Source: Gemmatimonadaceae bacterium (lineage in GTDB: Bacteria; Gemmatimonadota; Gemmatimonadetes; Gemmatimonadales; Gemmatimonadaceae). From it: a stretch of DNA of 64,000 bases. The DNA lies in contig JAICOJ010000004.1 of assembly GCA_025930755.1 (NCBI GenBank), positions 19,654 through 83,653 of the forward strand. Reading direction: 5' to 3'. Below, in pieces: positions 1-8,400 of this stretch (its first letter is position 1; every line of letters begins with the position of its first letter). Under the pieces are notes generated by a model, which saw only the letters and a program-made list of their open reading frames with translations, made no database searches and had not been told where the DNA came from. The position numbers and the translations under genes were made by a program.

Positions 1-387
1 CGTGAAGCGATCGTGCGACTGCTCGCCTCCCTGCGTCGGCGAGGGGTCGTCGACGCATGGCATGAGCACACGCCCGGGTCGTTCGTCGTGACGGTGGCGC
101 CACTGCGTGCGCTTCGTGAGTCGCCACGCCGCTCCAGCGAGCGTCGGAGGATCACGAGCGACCCCGTGGCGCTGCGCGGAATCGCGCCGTCGACGCGCGC
201 GCGCTTGCGGGAGCTCGCGCAGCTCGCCCTCGAGCAGCTTGGCATCCGGGAGACCGATGCCTTCCTCGAGGACGAGATGGTCGCCCAGTTCTCGATGCTC
301 ACGCGCGGCGTGCCGGACGGCCCCGATCGCGAGCGACGCCTCCTCGCTGCGATCGAGCGGACCATCGACGACTACATAGCGCGCTGA
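1..387 (+). CDS. Hypothetical protein, 5' end outside the window
   Basis: The reading frame is open from base 1 to a TGA at 385-387, so the gene probably begins upstream; a GTG at 13 is the first possible internal start but has no clear ribosome site. The visible 128 residues are Arg- and Glu-rich and mostly helical, with a basic patch at about residues 38-50 and an amphipathic C-terminal helix. I recognise no family. It reads in the same direction as the next two genes, and 88 bases separate it from the next start. Its role cannot be stated. Confidence 0.5.
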   Translation, partial: REAIVRLLASLRRRGVVDAWHEHTPGSFVVTVAPLRALRESPRRSSERRRITSDPVALRGIAPSTRARLRELAQLALEQLGIRETDAFLEDEMVAQFSMLTRGVPDGPDRERRLLAAIERTIDDYIAR

Positions 388-475
388 CGGGCCGCGGCAT
401 AAGCTTCCACGGCTCGAGTGTCCGCGACGTCGCGGACCTGGCACCCGGCATTGCGTCTCTGAGGTCTGTTCAAGA

Positions 476-1069
476 ATGCCTGTCGACAATCAGCGCGACG
501 ATGGCGACGGTCGCGATCGTGACACGCCCCAGGCACACTCGCCGGGGTCGGGCGCTGGATCGCCCTACGATGTCCTGCTCGGCGCGGTCGATGAGGTGAT
601 CGGGGACTGGCGGAGGCTGGTGTCGCGGGAGCCGTGGGCGAAGCTTCCCGCGTCACGCCTCGTCGATTCGTTCCCGGATATTCTGCCCAAGATGCTCCGC
701 CTCGCCCGGTCGGGCGGCACGCACATCGACGATGGTTTGCGCGAGGTCATCGCAGATGCCCATGGACACTTTCGCCGGACCGATGGCATGCCGCTCACAT
801 CGGTGACCGAGGAGTGGGCGTACCTCAAGCGCGCGTGCCGCGCTGTTCTGGAGGCGCATGGGATCGACAACGGCGAGGCAGACCGCGCCATGGAGCGGCT
901 CGACATTCTCGTCGATGACGCGGTCGGATACACGCTTCGAGGCTACTATCGGCCCGAGCTCGACTCGCTTCGCGGGCGTGGGCTCGAGCGACGCGAGGTC
1001 TCCGACCGACGAGAGACCTCTGATCGACGGAGCGGAGCTTTGGATCGGCGCGGCCGTGGGGAGGATTAA
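476..1069 (+). CDS. Helical regulator-like protein with Arg-rich tail, function unknown
   Basis: A 197-residue, soluble, mainly helical protein. Residues 1-30 are polar and probably disordered. Residues 33-160 resemble, only loosely, the helical N-terminal sensor domain found in RsbR/RsbRD-like stress regulators and some kinases. The tail (about 165-197) carries repeated D/E-R-R triplets (SDRRETSDRRSG), a pattern I associate with linkers of signalling proteins. The ATG start at 476 is preceded by GC-rich sequence without an obvious ribosome site. The end overlaps the following peptidase start by 14 bases, suggesting co-translation. The family call is weak; the coding call is solid. Confidence 0.6.
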   Translation: MPVDNQRDDGDGRDRDTPQAHSPGSGAGSPYDVLLGAVDEVIGDWRRLVSREPWAKLPASRLVDSFPDILPKMLRLARSGGTHIDDGLREVIADAHGHFRRTDGMPLTSVTEEWAYLKRACRAVLEAHGIDNGEADRAMERLDILVDDAVGYTLRGYYRPELDSLRGRGLERREVSDRRETSDRRSGALDRRGRGED

Positions 1070-3182
1070 GCCCGCCGTCTGGACGGGACGCGTTGTCGCA
1101 GTCGCCGCCTCTCTCCTTCTCGCCTCACCCCTCGCGTCGCAGGCCATCGTCGGCTACGGCGCTCGCAGCGGCGTGACGCAGCGCGCGCTCGAGCGAAGTG
1201 TCGCACGACGGCCGGACGCGGCGCGAGCTACCGCCCACTCACGAGCGCTCTCGGCACGCAGCCACATCGCTGGCACGCCGGCGCAGGCGATCACTCGGGA
1301 CTACGTCCTCGATCGCATGCGGGAATGGGGTCTCGAGACCGAGATGCGAGAGTATCAGGTCTGGATGCCCCACACGACCGAAGCGCGCGTGTGGCGCGTG
1401 GCGCCCGACACGCTCGAGCTCGTGCTCGCCGAGGGGCCGGTTCCGGGAGACTCCGTCACCATGGAGTCGGGGCAGATCGTCATGGCCAACGGCTACTCTG
1501 GCGCGGGCGATGTCTCGGGGGAGCTCGTCTACGTCAACTACGGGCTGATCGAGGACTACGCGCGACTCGAGTCGTTAGGTGTCTCGGTGCGGGGAAAGGT
1601 CGCTGTTGCGCGTTACGGACGGTCCTTCCGCGGCATCAAGGCGCGCGAAGCGGAGCGCAACGGCGCCGCCGCGCTCATTCTCTACAGCGATCCGGCCGAC
1701 GACGGGTTCACGAGAGGCGACGTCTACCCCGATGGGCCGATGCGTCCGGCGACGGGAGTACAGCGTGGCAGCGTCATGAATGGCACCGGGGATCCCACGA
1801 CCCCCGGCTGGGCGAGCGTGCGCGGCGCGCGGCGGCTGCCGCTCGATTCCGCACGCGTTCCTCGGATCCCGGTCATTCCGATCTCCTGGAGCAATGCGGC
1901 CGAGCTGCTGCGCGACATTCGGGGAACAGCGATTCCGCAGGAGTGGCAGGGCGGACTTCCATTTCGCTACCACATCGGACCGGGGCCGGTGCGCGCCCGG
2001 GTGGTCGTGAGGCTCGACACGGCGGCCAACGCCATCAAATCCATCTGGAATACGTACGGCACGATCAGGGGCACCACGTATCCCGATCAGCTGGTCGTGC
2101 TCGGTGCGCATCGGGACTCCTGGGGGCCGGGAGCGGTGGACGATGTCAGCGGGACTGTCAGTATCCTCGAGGCGGCGCGGGCAGTCGCCGAGGAGGTGCG
2201 TGCGGGACGGCGCCCCCGGCGCACGATCGTCTTCGCGACGTGGGATGCCGAAGAGTGGGGCCTCATCGGCTCGACCGAATACGTCGAGCAGGACTCCGCG
2301 CGCCTCACGAGCGGAGCCGTCGCCTACCTCAATCAGGATGTCGCGGTCGGGGGGCCGAGCTTTGGAAGCGGCGGCTCGCCCTCACTGCGCGCGGTGCTCC
2401 GCGACGTCGTGAAAGGCATCGACGATCCGTCCGGTCGCGGAACCGTTTACGCCGCGTGGCGCGCGGGGGCCGCGGTCGCCGATACCGCGGAGCCCGCCAT
2501 GGGCGATCCTGGCGGCGGATCGGATTTCGCGGGGTTCTACAACCATCTCGGGATTCCGCATCTCGACTGGGGATTCGGCGGTCCGGGTGGCGTGTATCAC
2601 TCGGCGTACGACACGTTCGAGTGGATGTCGCGGTTCGGGGATCCCGATTTCCGCCGCCACGCCGCAGCCGCGCGCATTGGCGCGACCCTCGCGCTTCGGC
2701 TCGCGAATGCGGACGTACTACCATACGATTATGCCGAGTTCGCGCGAACGATGAAAGCGCAGGTGCCGCCGGTGGAGCGGGCGGTGAGGGCGCGCGGCTG
2801 GGATCTCTCCGTGGATACCCTGGCGCGCGCGATCGACGACATGGAGCGCGCGGCCATGGACCTGGCACGGGTGCGCGATGCGGCGCTGGCCCAGCCGTCG
2901 GTACCACGGCGTGCCGCGGAGCGTGCCAACGCCGCCTTGCTGCGCGTGGAGCGCGCGCTGACGCGTCCCGAGGGGCTGCGGACGCGGCCGTGGTATCGAG
3001 GGCTCATCTACGCCGCCGATGAGAACAACGGCTACTCGACGATGGCCCTTCCCTCGGTGAACGAGGCGATTCGTGCCAGCGATCGAGCCCTTGCCGCGCG
3101 CGAGGTCGCCGATCTTGCAGGACGATTCGCGGCCGCAACTCGCGCGCTCGAGGAGGCCGCGGCGGCACTCCGGGGACGGTGA
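1056..3182 (+). CDS. M28 family zinc aminopeptidase/carboxypeptidase (PSMA-like), exported
   Basis: About 708 residues with the layout of glutamate carboxypeptidase II (PSMA): signal peptide, PA domain inserted in an M28 di-zinc peptidase, and a helical dimerisation domain at the C-terminus. Predicted zinc ligands are H352 (GAHRDSW), bridging D362 (AVDD), E400, D428 (NQD) and H515 (VYHSAYDT), with E399 as general base (DAEEWGL). The GTG at 1056 is chosen because it gives a compact signal peptide ending near PLASQA and overlaps the upstream gene by 14 bases; a longer in-frame start at 858 would run through the upstream coding region. Likely role: periplasmic peptide breakdown from the C- or N-terminus. 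Substrate not predictable. Confidence 0.9.
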   Translation: MGRIKPAVWTGRVVAVAASLLLASPLASQAIVGYGARSGVTQRALERSVARRPDAARATAHSRALSARSHIAGTPAQAITRDYVLDRMREWGLETEMREYQVWMPHTTEARVWRVAPDTLELVLAEGPVPGDSVTMESGQIVMANGYSGAGDVSGELVYVNYGLIEDYARLESLGVSVRGKVAVARYGRSFRGIKAREAERNGAAALILYSDPADDGFTRGDVYPDGPMRPATGVQRGSVMNGTGDPTTPGWASVRGARRLPLDSARVPRIPVIPISWSNAAELLRDIRGTAIPQEWQGGLPFRYHIGPGPVRARVVVRLDTAANAIKSIWNTYGTIRGTTYPDQLVVLGAHRDSWGPGAVDDVSGTVSILEAARAVAEEVRAGRRPRRTIVFATWDAEEWGLIGSTEYVEQDSARLTSGAVAYLNQDVAVGGPSFGSGGSPSLRAVLRDVVKGIDDPSGRGTVYAAWRAGAAVADTAEPAMGDPGGGSDFAGFYNHLGIPHLDWGFGGPGGVYHSAYDTFEWMSRFGDPDFRRHAAAARIGATLALRLANADVLPYDYAEFARTMKAQVPPVERAVRARGWDLSVDTLARAIDDMERAAMDLARVRDAALAQPSVPRRAAERANAALLRVERALTRPEGLRTRPWYRGLIYAADENNGYSTMALPSVNEAIRASDRALAAREVADLAGRFAAATRALEEAAAALRGR

Positions 3183-3238
3183 GCGCAACCCGTGTGGTGG
3201 TCCCGGGTATGATCACACGACGCGTTCCCGAGGTCCAC

Positions 3239-3685
3239 ATGCGGACGACGATCGTGTTGCTGGCCCTCGCCGTGCTCGCGGTCGCGGTCCTGGGTGCGTG
3301 CCGTGCCGGCGATGATGGCTCCTCCGATAGTGCCGCGCTCGACACGACACCGGCGAGCGACACGGTGCGGCGGGCCGACACCATCGCCGCCGATAGCGCT
3401 TCGGGAGCGGCCTCGACACCGCGCCAGAGCCCCGCACGTTCCAACCCAACGGTCCGCCGCGCTGGAGACACCGTGACTGATTCCACCCTACCGCCTGACG
3501 ACTCGGTGCGCGCCCTGCGTCCCGAGATGCCGCAGGTGACGCCGCCGAAGCGGCCGCGCACCTGGCGCGGCTTCAAGCTTCCGGAGGAGATGCCCGTGCG
3601 CGCCCCGGTGGAGACGATCAAGCGTGTGGAGCAGGCGCCTGATTCGCTGATGAAGGGCGATTCGACGAAACCGCTCGCGCCCTGA
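3239..3685 (+). CDS. Small exported lipoprotein, low complexity
   Basis: 148 residues. The ATG at 3239 starts a classic lipoprotein signal (MRTTIVLLALAVLAVAVLGAC) with the lipidated Cys at residue 21; an earlier in-frame GTG at 3179 would put about 20 polar residues in front and is rejected. The mature part is rich in Asp, Thr, Ser and Pro with a few basic stretches and no recognisable domain. It ends with a conserved-looking segment around PRTWRGFKLPEE. It follows the M28 peptidase by 56 bases and converges on the EamA gene three bases after its stop. Probably an envelope-anchored protein of unknown role. Confidence 0.65.
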   Translation: MRTTIVLLALAVLAVAVLGACRAGDDGSSDSAALDTTPASDTVRRADTIAADSASGAASTPRQSPARSNPTVRRAGDTVTDSTLPPDDSVRALRPEMPQVTPPKRPRTWRGFKLPEEMPVRAPVETIKRVEQAPDSLMKGDSTKPLAP

Positions 3686-3688
3686 CCG

Positions 3689-4591
3689 TTAGGCCGTGTC
3701 GCTCGTGCCCATCCGGGCGAGGGCGACGGCGCCTAACACGATTCCGGTCGCCGTGGCCTCACGCAGGCCGAAGCGCTCGTTGAGGATCACCGCTCCGACG
3801 ATCACCGCCACGATCGGATTCACATAGCCGTAGAGCGACACCTTCGCCACGGGCAGGTGTTGGAGCGCGTACACGAACGCGACGTATCCCAGCAGCGATC
3901 CGAACACGAGCAGGTAGAGGAACGCTTCCCACCCCCGCCGGTCGGGGCTCAGGTGCGCCCACTCGCCGAAGAGCGTTCCGATGAGCAGCATCACGATGCC
4001 GCCGGCGAGCATTTGCAGTCCTGCGCCCAACAGTGGTGGGACGCGCGCGCGTCGGCTCACGACGTACACGGATCCGGCCGCCCACGAGATCGACCCGAGC
4101 TGCAGCATCACGACGCCCCACAGAAACTCGCGGTTCACCGGCAGCGGGCTCGCCAGCTCCGGCCAGACGAGCACGACGACGCCAGCGAGCCCCGCCAGCA
4201 ACCCTATCCACGTGCGTGGCGCGAGTCGGTGACCGCGCGGAGTGAGCGCACTGATCACCACGGTCCAGATGGGCATCGTACTGACCATCACCGCCGTGAT
4301 ACCGCTTGGGACATGACGCTCGGCGAGAATCACCGCCGCGTTGCCTCCGACGAGCAAGAGCGTACCGGCGATGGCCGTCTCGCGTAGCAGCTGCCTGTCA
4401 TGAGGAACGCGGACGCCGCGGACGCGCATCGCCAGAATCACGATGGTTCCGGCGGCGGCGAAGCGAAGCCCGCCGAAGAGAAAGGGCTCCCAGGTGGTGA
4501 CCGCCACGCGGATGGCGAGGTAGGTCGTGCCCCACAGGATGCATACCGCGCCCCAGGCGGCCCACGCGAGCCGCTGTTCGCGAGACGTCAG
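3689..4591 (-). CDS. EamA/DMT-family membrane transporter
   Basis: A ten-helix drug/metabolite transporter made of two EamA repeats of about 140 residues, the common 300-residue length. The GTG at 4507 would remove the first helix, because the frame upstream still encodes the conserved WGTTYLAIRVA segment of TM1. Full length needs a start near 4591. The best candidate there is a CTG whose last two bases begin the TGA stop of the upstream gene (CTGA), so a non-canonical, translationally coupled start is proposed. Loop motifs PFLFGGLRF and the C-terminal NPIVAVIVGAVILNE are typical of the family. It probably exports a metabolite or amino acid; substrate unknown. Confidence 0.85.
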   Translation of the reverse strand: MTSREQRLAWAAWGAVCILWGTTYLAIRVAVTTWEPFLFGGLRFAAAGTIVILAMRVRGVRVPHDRQLLRETAIAGTLLLVGGNAAVILAERHVPSGITAVMVSTMPIWTVVISALTPRGHRLAPRTWIGLLAGLAGVVVLVWPELASPLPVNREFLWGVVMLQLGSISWAAGSVYVVSRRARVPPLLGAGLQMLAGGIVMLLIGTLFGEWAHLSPDRRGWEAFLYLLVFGSLLGYVAFVYALQHLPVAKVSLYGYVNPIVAVIVGAVILNERFGLREATATGIVLGAVALARMGTSDTA

Positions 4592-6474
4592 CGGCCCGGG
4601 GGGCTGGGAGCTGGCTCGAGAGAGCGCTCGATCGTATCGAGACGCGCGCGCCGATGCTCGAGCTCGCGACGAATGGCCTCACGCTCGATGGAATCGGCGG
4701 CTCGTCGCGATGCATCGTGTGCCAACGCGATGGAATCGATGCGCGGTCGCCGCGTGATGGTCGCGCGGCGGCGCGTTCGCGCGGCCGGGGCGCGCTCGTC
4801 TCTCGACGGCACTACCGCAACGCGGGCCGACTCCGTCTGCGGAGCGTTGTCAGGCCGTGGCGGTGTTTCGACCGCCGCCGCGCTGTCCCCCGGAGTCCTC
4901 GGTGGCTGAGAGCCGGTGTCGGGCAACGGAAACGTCAGGGGAGGAAGACTGTCGAGCACCGCCGGTGGAGCGGGAGCGGCAATGCCTGACGATTCGCTGG
5001 TGACGTGACCGTCGTCGCCACGCAGCGTGAGGAACGCCGCCAATGCCACCGCTACCGTCGCCGCCGCGGTTACGATCGCGGCGCGCGCATGATCGGCCGC
5101 CGGGGGCGGCGGAACGGGATGCAGCTCCTCGGCCGGAATCGGCACGATCACGGAGCGAGGGGTTTGGCGCTGTGGCGGAGTCGGCTGCTCCGGCGTCTCC
5201 AGCGGTTCCGGTCCATTCTGGTCGACGGTCGCCTCGGGCGCCGAATCCGGCACGCTTGTCACAAGGGCGGGCTCCACTGGGGGCTCCTCGGACGGCGGCT
5301 GGTCGAGGACGGGTTCTGGCGCGCGCGCTCCCGGCGGGGACACCGTCGCTCCACCCTCCGGGGGTGTTCGACGTCGCGCGGCGTAGGCGCGAGGCAGCAC
5401 CTGGCCACCTTCGGTGCGCGCGAGCGGAACCGTCTGCGCAGCACGCGCGACGACGGGAGCCGCCGCCTTTCGACGCCGTGCCTCCTCCTCGGCGGCCGCG
5501 ACAGTGTCCGTCGTCCCAGGCAGCACCGGAGGCGGGGTGGGTAGGGCCGGGGGTGGTGGAGGCTCGGGCGGTCGCTCGTCAGGCGGCGGCGCAGGGGTCA
5601 CGACGATCTCGGCGCTCGCGACCGGCGCAACCTCGCGAACGTCGCGCGGCCTGGGGGAAATCACTGGCAGGGTGCGATCGACGTCCACCGCGACGTTGGG
5701 ATCGATGACATCACTCGCGGCGCGCGGCGGCTCCAGCGCGACCACGGACGGGCGCGCCGCCTCGGGCGCGACTCCGGGACGGGCGCCCGCGCAGTGACAG
5801 CCAAGCGACGGGGCTACGTCGAAGAGCGCGCGATCCCTGAACAGCAGCCGCTGCGCGAGCTCGGTCTTCCAGTCATCGGTGATGATCTCCTCGAGCGTGT
5901 GGGCGCTTCCTTCGCTCGCAAGCATCTGCGTCGTGGGCGCACCGCCCGGAACGGACCGATGCCGACGACGGTCCGGGGGGAGTACGGACTCGAAGACCTC
6001 GGGCTGCCCATGCAGGTCGATGTCCAGCTGCGTGAGGACGCCGAAGAACTGCATGGGCGTCACGCGCGCGTCGATCGCGGGGTCATGAGCCCCCGGGCAC
6101 GCACCGATGTACGTAATGCGGACGCGGTTGTATCCGTAGAGTGCGCGGAGATACCGGGCGCAGGCGACGGGCGGCGCAACGAGCGGAACGAGAAAGCGAG
6201 CGAGATCGGACCCTACTTCGAGTAGCGCATCGCTCACATGCGGACATGCGCAGAAAATGGCCGGATCATCGCCGCGCGCGGCCACACGTCGCGTGCATGC
6301 CGTGGCCAGCAGCTCATCACCCCATGTCACGGGATAGACGGCCGCGTAGCCAGCAGCCTGGCATGCGTGCGCGAGTTGCACGGGCGTTGCCGGCCGCGCC
6401 GCAAGTAACGCATCGACACCGAGGATGGCGACCGATGGCAGTGGCGCGCCCGACGTATTCGAAGCGGGCGACAT
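4588..6474 (-). CDS. Membrane protein with degenerate iron-hydrogenase-like domain
   Basis: 628 residues from ATG 6474; a 25-residue longer start at 6549 exists. Residues 30-235 resemble the C-terminal H-cluster domain of [FeFe]-hydrogenases and related sensory proteins. Segments match the order of that fold: AAGYAAVYPVTWGDELLATA (domain entry), CACP at C75/C77 (loop L1, usually SCCP), IGACPGAHDPAID with C126 (loop L2) and GCHC at C226/C228 (loop L3). The ferredoxin-type clusters and the usual Lys/Glu of loop L2 are missing, so hydrogenase activity is unlikely. A long Pro/Glu-rich region follows, then one transmembrane helix (about 464-485) and a charged C-terminal coiled coil. It is divergent from a Crp/Fnr gene. 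Role unknown, perhaps redox sensing. Confidence 0.65.
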   Translation of the reverse strand: MSPASNTSGAPLPSVAILGVDALLAARPATPVQLAHACQAAGYAAVYPVTWGDELLATACTRRVAARGDDPAIFCACPHVSDALLEVGSDLARFLVPLVAPPVACARYLRALYGYNRVRITYIGACPGAHDPAIDARVTPMQFFGVLTQLDIDLHGQPEVFESVLPPDRRRHRSVPGGAPTTQMLASEGSAHTLEEIITDDWKTELAQRLLFRDRALFDVAPSLGCHCAGARPGVAPEAARPSVVALEPPRAASDVIDPNVAVDVDRTLPVISPRPRDVREVAPVASAEIVVTPAPPPDERPPEPPPPPALPTPPPVLPGTTDTVAAAEEEARRRKAAAPVVARAAQTVPLARTEGGQVLPRAYAARRRTPPEGGATVSPPGARAPEPVLDQPPSEEPPVEPALVTSVPDSAPEATVDQNGPEPLETPEQPTPPQRQTPRSVIVPIPAEELHPVPPPPAADHARAAIVTAAATVAVALAAFLTLRGDDGHVTSESSGIAAPAPPAVLDSLPPLTFPLPDTGSQPPRTPGDSAAAVETPPRPDNAPQTESARVAVVPSRDERAPAARTRRRATITRRPRIDSIALAHDASRRAADSIEREAIRRELEHRRARLDTIERSLEPAPSPPGR

Positions 6475-6631
6475 CGTGGGTTTGTGTCCCGGGGGGAGAC
6501 ACCCCAATAGAAGCGAATATCGGGCTCCTGTCCAGCGCGGCCCATTCATTGCGGAAGCGCAACACGTGGGTGCGCGGTGCTCTGCCCGCTAACACGATTC
6601 ACCTCAAGCGCAGTCGTCTGCAGGTCGTGCC

Positions 6632-7366
6632 GTGACAGCCGTAGCCGTAACGAGGATCGCGCGACTCTCGCGCGACGACCGAGATGCACTCGCGGCCTTC
6701 GGGGCGCGAGCGACCTGGCCGAGTGGATTCGCGGTGTACGAGCGTGGAACCCCGGCCGATGGAATCTTCATTGTCCTCCGCGGACAAATCGTTCTGCGGA
6801 ATCGGCTCGGTGCCGGGCGCAGCTTCGTGCCGTGGATCGCCACGGCCGGGGAGACGTTCGGCGGCGAGGGGCTCGTGCACAGTGGTCGCTACGTCAGCGA
6901 CGCACGCGCGGAGGAAGAAAGCGAGACGCTGCACCTCACCACGTCGCGCGTGAGCGCGCTGATGCGGGAGCAGCCGGCCGCGGCGCTCGCCCTCATGCGG
7001 CAGATCATGGCGGAGCGGTCGGAGCTCCTCGAGCGGTTCGGCGAACACGCGACGCTCACCGTCGAGCAGCGGCTCATCGCGGCCCTGCTGCGACTGGCCC
7101 AGAGCCGCACACTCGGCGATGGCGCCGCCACATCCGCGGTGCTGCCACGTCGGCTGCTCGGCGAGCTCGTTGGCGCCACGCGTGAATCCATCTCGCTCGT
7201 GCTCGGTCGGCTCACGGCCGACGGGCTGGTACAGCGCGAAGGGAACGGCCTGATCATCACTGATCTCGAGGGACTCGCCCGACGGTTCGAGCAGTCCGGG
7301 CGTGGCGCCGTCAGCGCCATCGAGGTCCACGACGACCGCCCCTCCCTGCGCACGTCGGTCGGCTAA
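6632..7366 (+). CDS. Crp/Fnr-family transcription regulator
   Basis: 244 residues: an N-terminal cyclic-nucleotide-binding-like beta barrel (about 15-130, with GIFIVLRGQIVLRN and ETFGGEGLV), a dimer helix and a C-terminal winged helix. The recognition region reads RRLLGELVGATRESISLVL followed by the wing GNGLIITDLEGL, the standard Crp/Fnr form. No cysteine cluster is present, so it is not an oxygen-sensing Fnr; the cAMP-contact Arg/Ser pair is not evident either, so the ligand is unknown. GTG start at 6632. It is divergent from the hydrogenase-like membrane protein with a 157-base gap, making that gene a natural candidate target. Confidence 0.88.
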   Translation: MTAVAVTRIARLSRDDRDALAAFGARATWPSGFAVYERGTPADGIFIVLRGQIVLRNRLGAGRSFVPWIATAGETFGGEGLVHSGRYVSDARAEEESETLHLTTSRVSALMREQPAAALALMRQIMAERSELLERFGEHATLTVEQRLIAALLRLAQSRTLGDGAATSAVLPRRLLGELVGATRESISLVLGRLTADGLVQREGNGLIITDLEGLARRFEQSGRGAVSAIEVHDDRPSLRTSVG

Positions 7367-7470
7367 CCGCGCCGTCGAAGCTCGGGCTCGCACACGCGCC
7401 GCTGCGGATCACCACAGCGGCGCGTTACTATTCCGGCGATGACACCTCCGATACCGCGCCTCCCCGCGGC

Positions 7471-8400
7471 GTGACGACCTTGATCGTCGCGCTCGTCCTC
7501 GTCATCGCGGCGTTCGCGGCGGCGCGCAGCGCACGCGCATGGTGGGTCGCACGCGACGTGGCGCTCCGACTTCCCGTTGGGCCGAGTGGGATCATCGAAG
7601 GCGCCGAGCCGATCGTCCGCGAGCGGGTGGGAGCGCGTGAGGCCGTGCTTCTCCTGCACGGGTTCGGCGACACGCCCCAGACCCTGGCCTATCTCGCCGA
7701 CGAGCTCCACGCGCGCGGATGGGATGTGCACGCGCCACTGCTGCCGGGCCACGGGCGTACGCTGCGCTCGTTCGCGTCATCGCGTTCCCAACAGTGGGTT
7801 GGAGCCGCGCGCGAGGCCCTCGACTACCTGCTCGCGCGGTATCAGCGCGTCGCGCTGGTCGGGCAGTCGATGGGCGGGGCCCTGGCCGCGATTCTCGCGG
7901 CCGAGCGTGACCGCGTGGTGGCGTTGGCGCTGCTGGCGCCGTACGTCGAGCTCCCGCCGCGATTGCGACGGCTCGTGAGGCATCACCAGCTCATTCACGT
8001 GCTCACGCCGGTGCTTCGCGGGAACAGCGATCGCTCCATCCTCGACCCGGCGGAGCGCACGCGAAGTCTCGGCTACCGCGCGATGACGCCGGGGCTCGCG
8101 CGCGAGCTGTCCATGGTGGCCGAGCGCGCGCGCATGGCGCTCCCCCGCATCCGCGTGCCCACCCTGCTCGCGCAGTCGCGTCAGGACAACCGGCTCGCGT
8201 CCGCGGTGGCGGACCGAGCCTTTGCCGCCCTGGGTGCGAAGGACAAGGAACTCCTCTGGCTCGAGGGCGCAGGCCACGTCATCACCGTGGACTACGGGCG
8301 CGAGAAGCTCATCGAGACCGTGGCCGAGTGGATCAGGCGATGGGCGGACGCCGGCGGTGCCAGTCCGTACGAGTCTGAAACTCCGACGCCGCCGCGATGA
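7471..8400 (+). CDS. Alpha/beta hydrolase, carboxylesterase or monoacylglycerol-lipase-like, membrane-anchored
   Basis: 309 residues. An N-terminal hydrophobic helix (residues 1-22) may anchor the enzyme in the membrane. The fold markers are LLHGFGDTPQ (oxyanion hole), nucleophile S133 in GQSMGG, the acid in the SRQDNRLAS segment and His in EGAGHVITVD. The spacing and the GFGDTP form resemble bacterial carboxylesterase/monoglyceride lipases. Start GTG 7471. The 3' end overlaps the convergent amidase gene by 68 bases, so both C-termini are read from the same DNA. Natural ester substrate unknown. Confidence 0.85.
   Translation: MTTLIVALVLVIAAFAAARSARAWWVARDVALRLPVGPSGIIEGAEPIVRERVGAREAVLLLHGFGDTPQTLAYLADELHARGWDVHAPLLPGHGRTLRSFASSRSQQWVGAAREALDYLLARYQRVALVGQSMGGALAAILAAERDRVVALALLAPYVELPPRLRRLVRHHQLIHVLTPVLRGNSDRSILDPAERTRSLGYRAMTPGLARELSMVAERARMALPRIRVPTLLAQSRQDNRLASAVADRAFAALGAKDKELLWLEGAGHVITVDYGREKLIETVAEWIRRWADAGGASPYESETPTPPR

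Noticed and set aside
1325-3022. Long Arg/Ala-rich open frame inside the M28 peptidase gene
   Set aside because: In GC-rich DNA alternate frames stay open. The peptidase frame has all catalytic motifs; this frame has no domain and an Arg-dominated composition.
6632-7366. Oxygen-sensing Fnr
   Set aside because: The protein has no Cys at the cluster positions.
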